The notes: generated from the sequence alone by a model not told the origin. A DNA stretch of 64,000 bases from Chlorobium sp. (GCA_005843825.1 SZXX01000006.1:1-64000), one strand, 5' to 3'; shown: positions 9,751 through 22,318, counted from the first letter of the stretch. Made by a program: numbers and translations.

Positions 9751-10362
9751 ATGGCAAGATTTAGAGGCTCAATAACAAAAGTATCCCGCAGGTTAGGTAT
9801 TGCGCTTGCACCTAAAGCTGAAAAATATCTCGAAAGACGTCCTTTCCCTCCTGGACAGCACGGACAGGGCAGAAAAGGAAAGGTTTCAGAATACGCTCTT
9901 CAGCTCAGAGAGAAGCAGAAGATGAAATATCTTTATGGTATTCTTGAAAAACAGTTCAGGAACTACTTTAAGAAGGCAGCATCCCAGAGGGGTGTTACCG
10001 GTGATAACCTTGTCAGGCTTATCGAAAGGCGCTTCGACAATGTCGTCTTCCGCGCAGGTTTTGCGCCTTCACGGTCTGCTGCACGTCAGCTTGTAACCCA
10101 TGGGCATCTTCTTATCAACGGCAAGAAGGTCGACATTCCTTCTTATATGGTTTCTCCTTCAGAGCTGATCGAGTTCCGTCAGAGAAGCAAGAATATGGGT
10201 GCTGTTACCGATTCTCTGAATAAAACACCCGAATCCCGCATACCTGCATGGATTCAGGTCGATAAAGCTAATCAGAAAGCTGTTTTTCTGGCTGTTCCTG
10301 AAAGAGTCGATATACAGGAACCATTTAATGAGCAGTTAGTTGTTGAGTTATACTCTAAGTGA
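9751..10362 (+). CDS. rpsD: 30S ribosomal protein S4
   Basis: S4 nucleates 30S assembly on the 5' domain of 16S rRNA. The product is 203 residues. The S4 RNA-binding domain ([20 protein letters not shown], then [20 protein letters not shown]) lies around residues 90-135. The zinc-binding cysteines found in some S4 proteins are absent. It precedes rpoA by 28 bases. Confidence 0.97.
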   Translation: MARFRGSITKVSRRLGIALAPKAEKYLERRPFPPGQHGQGRKGKVSEYALQLREKQKMKYLYGILEKQFRNYFKKAASQRGVTGDNLVRLIERRFDNVVFRAGFAPSRSAARQLVTHGHLLINGKKVDIPSYMVSPSELIEFRQRSKNMGAVTDSLNKTPESRIPAWIQVDKANQKAVFLAVPERVDIQEPFNEQLVVELYSK

Positions 10363-10390
10363 TTTTAATGAAATCTAAGGTATCAATACT

Positions 10391-11374
10391 ATGATATACC
10401 AGATGCAGATGCCTGCAAAAATTGAAGTTGACGAAACTACCCATACTGATCGTTTCGGCAGGTTCATTGCGCAGCCGCTTGAGCGTGGTTACGGTGTGAC
10501 CCTTGGAAATGTTATGAGAAGGGTTTTGCTTGCCTCACTCCCGGGTACTGCAATAACAGGGATAAAGATTGACGGCGTTTTTCATGAGTTTGCCGCGATT
10601 GATGGAGTCCGTGAGGATGTTCCGCAAATCGTGCTGAATCTCAAACAGGTCCGTTTCAAGTCTACATGCAAAAGAAATTGCAAGACATCCCTTACACTTG
10701 TCGGGCCAATGGAGTTTACTGCCGGCGATATAGTTGCACAGGAAGGCGAGTTCGAGGTCCTGAACAAGGATATGCACATTGCCACGATCAATGCCAATGC
10801 AACAGTCAAAATTGATCTGTTTATCGGAAGAGGCCGCGGTTACATCCCTGCAGAAGAGAACAGACCGGAAGGAATGGCGCTTGGTTATATCGCTATAGAT
10901 GCCATTTACACTCCGATCAGGAACGTAAAGTTTACGGTGGAAAACACTCGTGTCGGTCAGCGAACCGATTACGAAAAAATGATTCTTGATGTCGAAACAG
11001 ATGGTTCCGTCACTCCCGATGACTCCATCAGTCTTGCCGGCAAAATCATCACCGAGCATGTTACGTTCTTTGCAAATTTCTCACCGACCGAGGAAGAATT
11101 TACCGAAGAGGAATTCAAACAGCAGGATGATGAGTTCGAAACAATGCGTCGCCTGTTGCATACCAAAATTGAAGATCTTGATCTTTCAGTCCGTTCACAC
11201 AACTGCCTGAGACTTGCCGAAATTGATACTATCGGTGACCTTGTTTCGCGCAAAGAGGATGAGTTGCTGAACTACAAGAATTTTGGCAAGAAATCACTGA
11301 CGGAACTTAAGGAACAACTTGAAAAGTTTGAACTGAAGTTTGGTATGGATATTACCAAGTATCAGGGCAAATAA
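10391..11374 (+). CDS. rpoA: RNA polymerase alpha subunit
   Basis: The alpha dimer scaffolds core RNA polymerase and contacts activators and UP elements. The product is 327 residues. The N-terminal domain shows the [21 protein letters not shown] block near residues 36-56. The C-terminal domain ends with [11 protein letters not shown] after an [14 protein letters not shown] helix-hairpin-helix region. An acidic [17 protein letters not shown] linker separates the domains. Confidence 0.98.
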   Translation: MIYQMQMPAKIEVDETTHTDRFGRFIAQPLERGYGVTLGNVMRRVLLASLPGTAITGIKIDGVFHEFAAIDGVREDVPQIVLNLKQVRFKSTCKRNCKTSLTLVGPMEFTAGDIVAQEGEFEVLNKDMHIATINANATVKIDLFIGRGRGYIPAEENRPEGMALGYIAIDAIYTPIRNVKFTVENTRVGQRTDYEKMILDVETDGSVTPDDSISLAGKIITEHVTFFANFSPTEEEFTEEEFKQQDDEFETMRRLLHTKIEDLDLSVRSHNCLRLAEIDTIGDLVSRKEDELLNYKNFGKKSLTELKEQLEKFELKFGMDITKYQGK

Positions 11375-11420
11375 GAAAATAGCAACCGTTTTTTTGAATT
11401 ATTGAGATCAGGACACACTC

Positions 11421-11891
11421 ATGCGTAAAGTTAAGCCGGTAAGAAAACTCGGAAGAACCGCAGCCCATAGAAAGGCGACACTAAGCAACCTCTCAACTCA
11501 GCTGCTTGTATACAAGCGCATTGAGACCACAGAGGCTAAAGCAAAGGAGACCCGCAGGGTTGTTGAGAAGATTATTACGAAAGCCCGAAAGGGAACCGTA
11601 CATGCCCAGCGTGAAATCTTCAAAAGTATCAGGGATAAACAGGCTATCAGAATGCTTTTTGAAGAGATTGTTGGAAAAGTAGGTGATCGCAAGGGCGGAT
11701 ATACAAGAGTTATAAAGCTTGCACCCCGTTTTGGTGATGCAGCTAAAATGGCAGTTATCGAGCTTGTTGATTATCAGGAAGCACCGGCAACAAGTCAGAA
11801 ATCAGGCAAGCAGGATCGTTCAAAACGAGTCAAGGGTTCAAAGAAAACCAGCGACACTCCAGCAGCTGTAACAACGGCTTCTGCTGAGTAA
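11421..11891 (+). CDS. rplQ: 50S ribosomal protein L17
   Basis: L17 lies near the exit tunnel. The product is 156 residues, longer than the usual 115-130. The conserved core ([15 protein letters not shown], then [19 protein letters not shown]) ends near residue 110. It is followed by a polar Lys, Ser, Thr and Ala-rich tail. Last gene of the ribosomal super-operon. Confidence 0.96.
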   Translation: MRKVKPVRKLGRTAAHRKATLSNLSTQLLVYKRIETTEAKAKETRRVVEKIITKARKGTVHAQREIFKSIRDKQAIRMLFEEIVGKVGDRKGGYTRVIKLAPRFGDAAKMAVIELVDYQEAPATSQKSGKQDRSKRVKGSKKTSDTPAAVTTASAE

Positions 11892-11928
11892 ACTCTGCCG
11901 CATTTAGTTTATAGCACTCATTATTGTT

Positions 11929-11970
11929 AGTCATTGCTCTCAGGATAACTTCTATCCTCGGGCAATGACT
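11929..11970. terminator. Hairpin closing the ribosomal operon
   Basis: An inverted repeat AGTCATTGC/GCAATGACT with an inner AGGATA/TATCCT pair folds into a long interrupted stem. It lies 37 bases after rplQ, and its right arm covers the last codons of the convergent rsmG. It probably ends transcription from both sides. There is no long T tract. Confidence 0.6.
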
Positions 11971-12614
11971 ATTTGCTTTTCAGAGAAAAACGTACTGATG
12001 CCGCTTATGGGATGCAGTTCCACTTTTTTCGGGAAACCGTTATGATCCCTGCTTGACTCAAGAGTTTTTGCGATCTCTTTATCAAGAGTCCCGCCTTTCA
12101 GGCAGATAAGTATGCCACGTGGCTTGAGCAGTCTCGCTGCATAGCCGCAGAGTTGGTCGAGCGGAGCAACCTGCCTCGAAAGTACCGTATCAAATATAAC
12201 CCCGTTAAGCTCTTCTACCCTCGTATGCATCGCTATTGCATTCTTGATACCGAGCTCTTTGATCATGGCCTGGCAGGCAGTTATTTTCTTCCCGGTCGAA
12301 TCCACAAGAAGAAACTGAGTTTCAGGGAAGCAGATAGAGAGCGGGATTCCGGGCAGTCCACCACCTGTCCCCAGATCAAGTACTTTCTCACCTTTACTGA
12401 AGGGGTGGTAGAGAGCGATCAACAGAGAGTGAAAGATATGTTTTACGATCACCGGAGCATCTTCTTTCCGGCTTATCAGGTTAATCTTATGGTTCCACTC
12501 TTCAAGCAAGCTGCCATATCGAACCAATTGCTTCAGGGTTAAGGAGTCAAACTCCATTCCCTGCCCGGCACACAATTTTTCCAGTGTAGCTAGATCTCCC
12601 GTCAGTCGTTCCAT
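11952..12614 (-). CDS. rsmG: 16S rRNA (guanine-N7) methyltransferase RsmG
   Basis: Methylates N7 of G527 in 16S rRNA using S-adenosylmethionine. The product is 220 residues, as expected. The SAM-binding motif [13 protein letters not shown] is at residues 80-92. The N-terminal [10 protein letters not shown] block (residues 41-50) is typical of GidB/RsmG. It is convergent with rplQ and divergent from the GDP-mannose pyrophosphorylase gene. Confidence 0.96.
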   Translation of the reverse strand: MERLTGDLATLEKLCAGQGMEFDSLTLKQLVRYGSLLEEWNHKINLISRKEDAPVIVKHIFHSLLIALYHPFSKGEKVLDLGTGGGLPGIPLSICFPETQFLLVDSTGKKITACQAMIKELGIKNAIAMHTRVEELNGVIFDTVLSRQVAPLDQLCGYAARLLKPRGILICLKGGTLDKEIAKTLESSRDHNGFPKKVELHPISGISTFFSEKQIVIARG

Positions 12615-12765
12615 CGGTGGTAATCCTTCTGTTCAGTTGTTTAACCCCAAAAAACGACATTTTACGATGAATGACAAATTGGCTTCAATAAATGAGTAAA
12701 TTAAAAAAGATGTCGAACGCTAGGCATTCTACTTTTTATGAAACTCCCGCAATACGTTACGCTTT

Positions 12766-13887
12766 ATGAACAGTGGTTTCGGCAAGCATGTTTATGCGCT
12801 TATCATGGCTGGTGGAATCGGAAAGCGGCTATGGCCTGTTTCCAGAAAACAGATGCCAAAGCAGTTCGCTGATCTCTACGATGAAGGGACCATGATTGCA
12901 AAAACAGTCCAGCGCATCAGCAGTACCGTGATAGCTGACAACATATTTATTATAACCAGTGAACAGGGGCGTAAACTGATTGCCGCATCGCTCTCTGGTT
13001 TTAGACCCGATAATATCATTGTGGAGCCGTCCAGTCGCAATACAGCGCCATGCATCGCTCTTGCGACCGCTCATATCAAAAAAAGGGATCCTGATGCTAT
13101 CACTATAGTTCTTCCTGCAGACCATCTGGTTCTGGACAATCAGACCTTTATTCATATTGTTCAGGCAGGTATTGAAATTGCATCGGTCAAAAAAGGCCTG
13201 GTTACCATTGGAGTAAAAGCTGACAGACCGGAAACAGACTATGGTTACATTCAGGTTGATGAAGAGCTTCCAATTCCGCTGGCATTTGCCGCAGGTTGCC
13301 AATTTACGCTGTTCAGGGTAAAGGCGTTTGCCGAAAAGCCTGACCTGACCACGGCAGTAGAGTTTCTTGAAAGCAAGGACTTTTACTGGAACAGCGGTGT
13401 TTTTATCTGGCATATTGATGCTATTTCCAGAGAGTTTGAACGCTCAATGCCTGATTTATACAAGGATCTTCTCACTATCTATGAAAGTCTTGGAACAGAA
13501 AAAGAACAAAAGGTTATTGAAGATGTTTACTCATGGATTCACCCGATTTCCATTGACTACGGTATTATGGAAAAGGCTGATCATGTTTTTGTTCTGACAG
13601 GAGAATTCGGGTGGACCGATCTTGGGTCATGGGATGAGGTTGTGAAAGTTGCGGGGAGACGGAGCCTCAATCCTGAAGAGCATTCCGACGATCGGCTGGT
13701 ACAGATTGATTGTGAAAATATCTATGTCAGAAAACCAGCGGGGAAGGTTGTCTGTACCATAGGGATCCGCGACGTGATCATTATCGAAACAGATGATGCG
13801 CTGCTTATCTGCAAAAAAGGGGAATCTCACAGGGTTGAGGAGGCTGTTGATACTCTTCGGCGTGACGAGCTTGAAGAGTACCTTTAA
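12766..13887 (+). CDS. manC: Mannose-1-phosphate guanylyltransferase
   Basis: Makes GDP-mannose from mannose-1-phosphate and GTP, for polysaccharide synthesis. The product is 373 residues. The nucleotidyltransferase signature GGIGKRLWPVSR lies at residues 16-27, and FAEKPD near residue 187. A C-terminal left-handed beta-helix-like part is present but not the phosphomannose isomerase domain of bifunctional enzymes. Its TAA stop shares TTAA with the stop of the convergent cysS. The symbol is by family; the exact sugar specificity is inferred. Confidence 0.9.
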   Translation: MNSGFGKHVYALIMAGGIGKRLWPVSRKQMPKQFADLYDEGTMIAKTVQRISSTVIADNIFIITSEQGRKLIAASLSGFRPDNIIVEPSSRNTAPCIALATAHIKKRDPDAITIVLPADHLVLDNQTFIHIVQAGIEIASVKKGLVTIGVKADRPETDYGYIQVDEELPIPLAFAAGCQFTLFRVKAFAEKPDLTTAVEFLESKDFYWNSGVFIWHIDAISREFERSMPDLYKDLLTIYESLGTEKEQKVIEDVYSWIHPISIDYGIMEKADHVFVLTGEFGWTDLGSWDEVVKVAGRRSLNPEEHSDDRLVQIDCENIYVRKPAGKVVCTIGIRDVIIIETDDALLICKKGESHRVEEAVDTLRRDELEEYL

Positions 13888-15338
13888 GCGCCGGTTTTAT
13901 TCGACCAGCTTGCCCCTTCTTTGGTATCCTTGATTTCAATTCCGACTGCAATAAGCCGGTCCCGGATTTTATCACTGAGTGCAAAATTCCTGTTCTCTCT
14001 TGCTTCAGCCCGAAGTTCGAGGAGAACGTCCATAATTCCATCGAGCTTTTTGCCGATCTGCATGTTATCCCTGCCGATCTCTTGTTCATTCGGGTTCAGG
14101 ATTCCAAGAATTTCCGTAGCGGCCGTTTGAAGAAAAGCCAGAGTTTTTCCCCGTGACTCTTCCGATATGCCTTCGCTGCAATCAAGTGCGGCATTAATGG
14201 CCTTTGACAGCTCAAACAGTACTGCTATAGCTACCGGTGTATTGAAATCATCATCCATTGCATCGGTAAAGCGCCTGATGAATGGTTCCGTGTCAAACAA
14301 TGCACTCCCGGTTTTTTGCTCCGTCAGTCGCCGCCTTGTCTCGCGAAGTTTTTCGAGTCCGGTTGTAGATGCTTTTATGGCGGACTGGGAATAATCCAGT
14401 TGCGAGCGGTAGTGTGATTGAAGAATAAAGAACCGGATAACCAGAGGATCTGTTTCTTTAAACAAATCCTTCAGATTGACAGAGTTTTTCAGGGATTTCC
14501 CCATTTTTATCCCATTGACCGTCACCATGTTGTTATGCATCCAGAACCTGACATAGGGTTTTCCTGTTACCGCTTCTGACTGGGCGATTTCACAGTCATG
14601 GTGGGGAAACTTGTTCTCCATGCCTCCTCCGTGAATGTCGATGGTCTCTCCAAGATATTTCATTGACATTGCCGAACACTCAAGATGCCATCCTGGATAG
14701 CCGATACCCCATGGAGAATTCCATTTCATGAGATGCCCTTCCTCCGCCTTTTTCCAGAGAGCGAAATCAGAGGGGTGCCGTTTATCAGAACGTGTTTCAA
14801 CCCTTACACCGGATTGTAAAGCCTCCTGATCGGTTCGTCCCGAAAGTTTTCCATATCCTGGAAATGATTCAACCGAGAAATAGACATTGCCGTTGACCTC
14901 ATAGGCGTGACCGGTCGCAATAAGCCGTTCAACAAGGGCAATCTGTTCAGGGATGTGGGCGGTGGCAGCAGGAGCTATATTGGGGCGGAGAACATCAAGC
15001 TTGTCCATGTCTTCATAGAAACTCCGGGTATAGAACTGCGAAATTTCCATCGGGTCTGTTTTTTCGAGGCAGGCCTGTTTCGATATCTTGTCCTCACCTT
15101 CATCGGCGTCATCGGTCAAGTGTCCCACATCGGTAATATTCTGTACATACTTTACGTGGTATCCCGAATGCCGCAGCCAGCGGACTACCACGTCAAATGA
15201 TACATAGCTTTTTGCATGTCCAAGATGGGCATGTCCGTAAACAGTAGGTCCGCACACATAGATGCTCACCATCCCCGGATGCAGGGGTTCAAACTTTTCT
15301 TTGTTTCTGGAGAGGGAATTGTAAATGAAAAGTGACAT
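13884..15338 (-). CDS. cysS: Cysteinyl-tRNA synthetase
   Basis: Charges tRNA-Cys. The start at 15338 gives MSLFIYNSLSRNKEKFEPLH and 484 residues, with AAGGAAG upstream; a longer frame from 15401 adds 21 non-family residues. The zinc ligand C29 lies in YVCGPTVY, the HIGH-like motif is HAHLGHAKS, and the KMSKS-like motif reads KMGKS. The WHLECSAMSM and HHDCEIAQSEA blocks carry the remaining zinc ligands. It overlaps the end of the convergent manC by 4 bases. Confidence 0.97.
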   Translation of the reverse strand: MSLFIYNSLSRNKEKFEPLHPGMVSIYVCGPTVYGHAHLGHAKSYVSFDVVVRWLRHSGYHVKYVQNITDVGHLTDDADEGEDKISKQACLEKTDPMEISQFYTRSFYEDMDKLDVLRPNIAPAATAHIPEQIALVERLIATGHAYEVNGNVYFSVESFPGYGKLSGRTDQEALQSGVRVETRSDKRHPSDFALWKKAEEGHLMKWNSPWGIGYPGWHLECSAMSMKYLGETIDIHGGGMENKFPHHDCEIAQSEAVTGKPYVRFWMHNNMVTVNGIKMGKSLKNSVNLKDLFKETDPLVIRFFILQSHYRSQLDYSQSAIKASTTGLEKLRETRRRLTEQKTGSALFDTEPFIRRFTDAMDDDFNTPVAIAVLFELSKAINAALDCSEGISEESRGKTLAFLQTAATEILGILNPNEQEIGRDNMQIGKKLDGIMDVLLELRAEARENRNFALSDKIRDRLIAVGIEIKDTKEGASWSNKTGA

Positions 15339-15471
15339 CTTCTGCTGTTCTTCCTTTTTCAATAGGTATAATGCGTAAAAAGCTGGATGAAAGTTAAACA
15401 TTTGGGTTTTTAACGCAAGGTTTTTAGCTTCCTTTTTATTGCTCTTTTTTGCCCGACCGCTTATTATTTGT

Positions 15472-17369
<1,898 letters not shown>

Positions 17370-17387
17370 CCTTCGAGTTTATTTGCC

Positions 17388-17699
17388 ATGGCTTTGATGG
17401 ATATCGCTGTTATTCCGCTCGACACTAAAGAGGGTAGCCTGAGTGGCTTTGTAGCCGGATTGCAGGAGCTTCTCGGTGTAAGCGGATGCAGCTACCGCCT
17501 TCACGATATGGGTACGACTGTTGAAGGACCGGTGCATCTCCTTTTTGAGCTTGCCGAGAAACTTCACGAGTACTCGTTCAGTAAAGGCGGCAAGCGGGTC
17601 TATACGGTTTTGAAAATAGATGATCGACGGGACCGGACCGTCCGTCTTGGTGAAAAGACGGCTTCCGTCAAAGCAAAAATAGCCCCCCCCGCGGAGTAG
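17388..17699 (+). CDS. Thiamine-binding-type small protein (MTH1187/YkoF-like family)
   Basis: A 103-residue protein of the MTH1187 (UPF0045) ferredoxin-like fold family. Some members bind thiamine or its pyrimidine. The N-terminus MDIAVIPLDTKEGSLSGFVA and the central GTTVEGP motif are the family markers. Its role here is not known. It lies 18 bases after purA, probably cotranscribed, and upstream of bchN. An internal ATG at 17397 is an equally good start. Confidence 0.8.
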   Translation: MALMDIAVIPLDTKEGSLSGFVAGLQELLGVSGCSYRLHDMGTTVEGPVHLLFELAEKLHEYSFSKGGKRVYTVLKIDDRRDRTVRLGEKTASVKAKIAPPAE

Positions 17700-17817
17700 G
17701 GGGATTAGTGAAAATATTTTATCTTCACATTCTTTAAGATTGGCCGTTGTATCGCTTTTGCACACCCTTCAACGATGGAATTGTTGAGGGGGCAGTAACT
17801 ATCAGGAGAAACACTTC

Positions 17818-19080
17818 ATGATGCAGGTTTCCGGTGATGTTCAAATAATCAAGGAAGATAACGTTACGCACAGTTTTTGCGGTCTTGCCTGTGTCGGCTG
17901 GATGTATCAGAAGATCAAAGACAGCTTTTTTCTTATTCTCGGAACGCATACATGCGCTCATTTTCTGCAGAATGCTCTTGGCATGATGATTTTTGCCAAG
18001 CCTCGATTCGGTATCGCTCTCATGGAGGAAGGTGATCTTTCAAAGAACGAGCCTACCCTCGAAGAGATTATCCGCGAAATCAAGGCCGACCATAATCCGT
18101 CAGTGATTTTTCTTCTCTCCTCATGTACTCCCGAGGTTATGAAGGTTGATTTCAAGGGTCTTGCCCATCATCTCAGTACAGCGGATGTTCCGGTGCTTTT
18201 TGTTCCGGCCAGCGGCCTGGTCTATAACTTCACGCAGGCTGAGGATTCTGTTCTGCACGCTCTTGTGCCGTTCTGTCCCGTAGCCCCTGCCGGCCAGAAA
18301 AGTGTGGTCTTTCTCGGTTCAGTCAATGACGCTACTGCTGACGATCTCCGGGCGGAGGCTGAAGAGCTTGGTATTCATGTCGCAGGATTTCTTCCTGAAT
18401 CCCGTTTTGATAAAATGCCCGCCATCGGTCCCGATACCGTGCTTGCTCCCATCCAGCCTTATCTTTCAAGGGTTGCTGTCAAGCTCGAACGTGAACGCGG
18501 AGCGCGTGTTCTTCACTCTCTTTTTCCTTTCGGTCCCGATGGATCAAGGGTTTTCTGGGAAGATCTTGCCCGCGAATTCGGTATCACCGTTGACCTTCGC
18601 GACCGCGAAAAAGCCGCATGGGAAAAAATCCGTACTCAGACAGCGCTGCTTAAGGGCAAAAAGGTTTTTCTGACTGCCGATACCATGATGGAGCTGCCTC
18701 TTGCACGTTTTCTAAAAAGTGCCGGTGCTGATGTCGTTGAATGCAGCAGCGCCTATATCAACAAAAAATTTCACGCTCGTGAACTTGAGGCTCTTCAGGG
18801 GGTCCGCGTTGTCGAGCAGCCCAACTTTCACCGTCAGCTTGAGGATGTCACGCGCATACAGCCAGACCTCATTGTGACGTCGCTGATGACTGCCAATCCT
18901 TTTGCCGGTCATGGATTTGTTGTCAAGTGGAGTATGGAGTTCATGCTTATGCCGATTCATAGCTGGTCGGGGGTTATTCCACTGGCTAATTTGTTTGTTT
19001 CACCGCTCCATCGCCGTAGTAATCTGCCTGCGTTTGACAAGGAGGTATGGCTTGAAGGTGTCATGCCGAGCGCTGAATAA
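17818..19080 (+). CDS. bchN: Light-independent protochlorophyllide reductase subunit N
   Basis: One half of the NifDK-like catalytic component of dark-operative protochlorophyllide reductase. The complex reduces ring D to give chlorophyllide without light. The product is 420 residues. Three cluster-ligand cysteines are visible in [18 protein letters not shown] and [11 protein letters not shown] within the first 110 residues. The fourth ligand comes from BchB. An AGGAGA element precedes the start. First gene of bchNBL. Confidence 0.97.
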   Translation: MMQVSGDVQIIKEDNVTHSFCGLACVGWMYQKIKDSFFLILGTHTCAHFLQNALGMMIFAKPRFGIALMEEGDLSKNEPTLEEIIREIKADHNPSVIFLLSSCTPEVMKVDFKGLAHHLSTADVPVLFVPASGLVYNFTQAEDSVLHALVPFCPVAPAGQKSVVFLGSVNDATADDLRAEAEELGIHVAGFLPESRFDKMPAIGPDTVLAPIQPYLSRVAVKLERERGARVLHSLFPFGPDGSRVFWEDLAREFGITVDLRDREKAAWEKIRTQTALLKGKKVFLTADTMMELPLARFLKSAGADVVECSSAYINKKFHARELEALQGVRVVEQPNFHRQLEDVTRIQPDLIVTSLMTANPFAGHGFVVKWSMEFMLMPIHSWSGVIPLANLFVSPLHRRSNLPAFDKEVWLEGVMPSAE

Positions 19081-19118
19081 TTCTCGTAAGGAAATTGTAA
19101 TAACAAACGTCACAGAGT

Positions 19119-20723
19119 ATGCGCTTAGCTTTCTGGCTCTATGAGGGAACTGCCCTCCATGGTATCAGCCGAGTCACCAACAGTATGAAAGGGGTTCACA
19201 CCGTCTATCATGCGCCCCAGGGCGATGATTACATCACGGCCACCTACAGCATGCTTGAACGGACCCCGGATTTTCCGGGACTCTCGATCAGCGTTGTTCG
19301 CGGAAGAGACCTCGCACAGGGAGTGTCAAGACTTCCCGGAACACTGCAGCAGGTCGATCACCACTACCATCCCGATCTTACCGTTATAGCACCGAGCTGC
19401 AGTACAGCTCTTCTTCAGGAAGATCTCCATCAGCTTACAGCACATTCCGGACTTCCACCGGAAAAAACTCTTGTCTATGCCCTCAATCCTTTCAGGGTAT
19501 CTGAAAATGAGGCGGCAGACGGTCTGTTGACTGAACTGGTGAAAAGATATGCCGTACCTCAGGAGAAAACGGCTCAGCCTTCAGTAAACCTGCTCGGCTT
19601 TACATCCCTTGGCTTTCATTTACGCGCTAACCTCACAAGCCTCCGGCGCATGCTGCAGACGCTTGGCATTACGGTCAATGTCGTTGCTCCATGGGGAGCG
19701 GGAATCGAAGATCTCAAGAAACTGCCCGCAGCCTGGCTCAATATTGCCCCGTACCGTGAAATCGGGTTAACAGCGGCTGAATATCTAGCTGAAACGTTTG
19801 CCATGCCGGCTATCTACAAGGCGCCGATAGGTGTTGAGCCTACTCTTGCATGGCTTCGTTCAGTCATCGAACAGCTTAATATAACAGGTGCTGAAAGGGG
19901 TGTTCCTCCACTCACCCTGCCGAAACTCAGTGCTTTCTCGCTTGACGGCCTGAGTGCTCCGAGCGGAGTGCCATGGTTTGCCAGGACGGCAGATATGGAA
20001 AGCTTCAGCAACAAACGGGCTTTTGTCTTTGGAGATGCTACGCATACCGTGGCGATTGTGAAGTTTTTGCGTGACGAACTCGGTATGAAGATTATTGGAG
20101 CGGGCACCTATATGGAGCGTCATGCAGAGTGGGTCCGCAAAGAGCTGGAGGGCTACCTTCCTGGCCCGCTTGTCGTTACTGACCGGTTTCAGGATGTTGC
20201 AAAAATTATTGACGATGAAATGCCTGATCTGGTCTGCGGTACCCAGATGGAGCGCCACAGCTGCCGCAAGCTCGATGTTCCCTGTATGGTTATCTGTCCT
20301 CCGACCCATATTGAGAACCATCTGCTCGGCTATTATCCGTTTTTCGGCTTTGATGGATCTGATGTCATTGCCGACAGGGTCTATCTTTCATGCAAACTCG
20401 GTCTCGAAAAGCACCTGATCGACTTCTTTGGTGATGCTGGTCTGGAATATGAGGAGAACGGAGCTTCCCTGTCGCCTGAGGTCGAGCCAGTAAGCGCTAA
20501 CGGGCATGTGTCCTCAGGGGTTGATGTTGATGTTGAGCAAGAGGCTCTGGCTGACGACGGAGAGATGAAGTGGACAGATGATGCTGAAACAATGTTGAAG
20601 AAAGTGCCGTTTTTTGTTCGCAAAAAGGTCAGGAAGAATACTGACACCTTTGCCCGAAGCATCGGCGAATCCATTGTCACTGTAGACGTTTTCCGAAAAG
20701 CAAAAGAGTCCCTCGGCGGGTAA
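19119..20723 (+). CDS. bchB: Light-independent protochlorophyllide reductase subunit B
   Basis: Partner of BchN in the catalytic heterotetramer. The product is 534 residues. The N-terminal [20 protein letters not shown] and the QGDDYI segment, whose aspartate is the unusual fourth ligand of the NB cluster in characterised homologues, are present. [10 protein letters not shown] lies near residue 90. The C-terminus carries the protochlorophyllide-binding extension ([20 protein letters not shown]). It lies 38 bases after bchN. Confidence 0.97.
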   Translation: MRLAFWLYEGTALHGISRVTNSMKGVHTVYHAPQGDDYITATYSMLERTPDFPGLSISVVRGRDLAQGVSRLPGTLQQVDHHYHPDLTVIAPSCSTALLQEDLHQLTAHSGLPPEKTLVYALNPFRVSENEAADGLLTELVKRYAVPQEKTAQPSVNLLGFTSLGFHLRANLTSLRRMLQTLGITVNVVAPWGAGIEDLKKLPAAWLNIAPYREIGLTAAEYLAETFAMPAIYKAPIGVEPTLAWLRSVIEQLNITGAERGVPPLTLPKLSAFSLDGLSAPSGVPWFARTADMESFSNKRAFVFGDATHTVAIVKFLRDELGMKIIGAGTYMERHAEWVRKELEGYLPGPLVVTDRFQDVAKIIDDEMPDLVCGTQMERHSCRKLDVPCMVICPPTHIENHLLGYYPFFGFDGSDVIADRVYLSCKLGLEKHLIDFFGDAGLEYEENGASLSPEVEPVSANGHVSSGVDVDVEQEALADDGEMKWTDDAETMLKKVPFFVRKKVRKNTDTFARSIGESIVTVDVFRKAKESLGG

Positions 20724-20757
20724 GGTTTTTCTATCAATCAATTTCTCTGTTATCATT

Positions 20758-21585
20758 ATGAGTTTAGTATTAGCCGTATATGGTAAGGGCGGCATAGGAA
20801 AAAGCACCACAAGCGCCAATATTTCGGCAGCCCTTGCCCTTAAAGGTGCCAAGGTTCTGCAGATAGGCTGCGATCCCAAGCACGACAGCACATTCCCTAT
20901 TACAGGGAAACTGCAGAAAACTGTTATTGAAGCTCTTGAAGAGGTTGATTTTCATCATGAAGAGCTGACTGCTGAGGACATTATCGAAACCGGATTTGCA
21001 GGCATTGACTGCCTTGAAGCCGGCGGACCTCCAGCAGGAAGCGGATGCGGTGGCTATGTTGTCGGCGAATCAGTCACCTTGCTCCAGGAACTCGGTCTTT
21101 ACGATAAATATGATGTCATTCTTTTTGACGTCCTTGGCGACGTTGTATGCGGCGGTTTCAGCGCTCCGCTGAACTATGCCGACTATGCCATCATCATTGC
21201 CACCAACGATTTCGACAGCATCTTCGCCGCTAACCGTCTCTGCATGGCCATCCAGCAGAAAAGCGTCCGCTACAAGGTGAAGCTGGCAGGTATTGTTGCC
21301 AACCGCGTTGACTACACAACCGGCGGAGGCACAAACATGCTCGACCAGTTTGCCGAAAAAGTAGGAACAAAGCTTCTTGCCAAAGTGCCCTATCACGAAC
21401 TGATCCGCAAGAGCCGCTTTGCAGGCAAAACCATGTTTGCCATGGATGACACTCCCGAAAAGGCAGAGTGCCTCGTTCCCTACAACGACATTGCCGATTT
21501 CCTCATCCAGGAAAATCCAGTAGCCGCAGTCCCGGTCCCAATCGGCGACCGCGAAATCTTCGCCATGGTAGGCGGCTGGCAGTAA
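20758..21585 (+). CDS. bchL: Light-independent protochlorophyllide reductase ATP-binding protein L
   Basis: The NifH-like iron-sulfur ATPase that delivers electrons to BchNB. The product is 275 residues. The P-loop GKGGIGKS is at residues 9-16. The two cysteines bridging the [4Fe-4S] cluster across the dimer are C97 (GSGCGGY) and C131 (DVVCGGF). It follows bchB by 34 bases and is closed by a strong terminator. Confidence 0.98.
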   Translation: MSLVLAVYGKGGIGKSTTSANISAALALKGAKVLQIGCDPKHDSTFPITGKLQKTVIEALEEVDFHHEELTAEDIIETGFAGIDCLEAGGPPAGSGCGGYVVGESVTLLQELGLYDKYDVILFDVLGDVVCGGFSAPLNYADYAIIIATNDFDSIFAANRLCMAIQQKSVRYKVKLAGIVANRVDYTTGGGTNMLDQFAEKVGTKLLAKVPYHELIRKSRFAGKTMFAMDDTPEKAECLVPYNDIADFLIQENPVAAVPVPIGDREIFAMVGGWQ

Positions 21586-21608
21586 AACCAGAATCAGCCA
21601 TACCCATT

Positions 21609-21641
21609 AAAAAAGCGGATCAACTGATCCGCTTTTTTTTT
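21609..21641 (+). terminator. Rho-independent terminator of bchNBL
   Basis: A 13-bp perfect stem AAAAAAGCGGATC/GATCCGCTTTTTT with a four-base loop is followed by more T residues. It lies 24 bases after bchL. The A and T tracts on both sides suggest it works in both directions, against the convergent bchJ. Confidence 0.9.
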
Positions 21642-21671
21642 AATTCTTGTTACGGTCAAATCTATTTTTTT

Positions 21672-21709
21672 ATAGGTCCTATAAGTCCTATAGGACCTAT
21701 AAGACCTAT
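21672..21709. repeat. Palindromic TATAGG-type repeat
   Basis: Four tandem units of the type TATAGGTCC/TATAAGTCC, the last two in inverted form, make an imperfect palindrome of about 38 bases. It lies between the bchL terminator and the end of bchJ. No coding potential is seen. Confidence 0.75.
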
Positions 21710-21722
21710 GCCTTTTCTCCCA

Positions 21723-22295
21723 TCAAATCTCGCACCTGTACTTACACCTTATTGTCTCGCGTTCCTGCCGAATGTCAGCCTTAATCTTGGTATTCGGGTT
21801 CACCAGCTCCTGCAAAAGAGCAGTAAACGTCCCAAGATAGAAGTTGCCGACAACAGGATGGGTCGGGTAGGTTACAATCACGGTTATTTCAGGCGGGCGG
21901 CTCATGGTATAGCTGAATTTGCCGCTTCCGGCAAAGGTCCATGCGTTTTTGCTGATGGCAAAAAGAAAAAGCTTGAATGCCAGCCGACCGGGCAGAAGTT
22001 TCACCAGTTTCTGGAATATTCCGGGAATACGGACCCTCAAAAGGTAGCGTGCTGTTCGTTCTCCCGATTCTTTCAGAATTCCGGCAGTAGCTGTATCACC
22101 GATCTCTTTCTGCAGCGCGGTGACCATCGCATGAAATTTTGACTCTTCAATCATCTCAGTCGGCAGGTTTCCGATGAAGTGTCCCTGTCCGATTTTTTTC
22201 AATATGGCTTCAGCTTCCGCTTTGCCGAATTTTGCCTCAAGAGCTGCGACGGTCTGGATAATGGAGTTAGGCCCTATTTTTGAAGGTGTACTCAT
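21723..22295 (-). CDS. bchJ: V4R-domain protein, BchJ type
   Basis: Resembles BchJ, first named a bacteriochlorophyll 4-vinyl (C8-vinyl) reductase; in green sulfur bacteria the true reductase is thought to be BciA, and BchJ is assigned an accessory role in substrate handling. The start at 22295 (MSTPSKIGPNSIIQTVAALE) gives 190 residues. The C-terminal half carries the V4R-like small-molecule-binding segment with a CKYRCEI end. It is convergent with bchL and 23 bases downstream of the Ig-like lipoprotein gene. The family call rests on overall pattern, not on active-site residues. Confidence 0.75.
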   Translation of the reverse strand: MSTPSKIGPNSIIQTVAALEAKFGKAEAEAILKKIGQGHFIGNLPTEMIEESKFHAMVTALQKEIGDTATAGILKESGERTARYLLRVRIPGIFQKLVKLLPGRLAFKLFLFAISKNAWTFAGSGKFSYTMSRPPEITVIVTYPTHPVVGNFYLGTFTALLQELVNPNTKIKADIRQERETIRCKYRCEI

Positions 22296-22318
22296 TGTGT
22301 TGGAAAAAACCTGTTTTA

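Noticed and set aside
11952-12614. Plus-strand frame 12153-12542 opposite rsmG
   Set aside because: Inside rsmG on the other strand, without family features.
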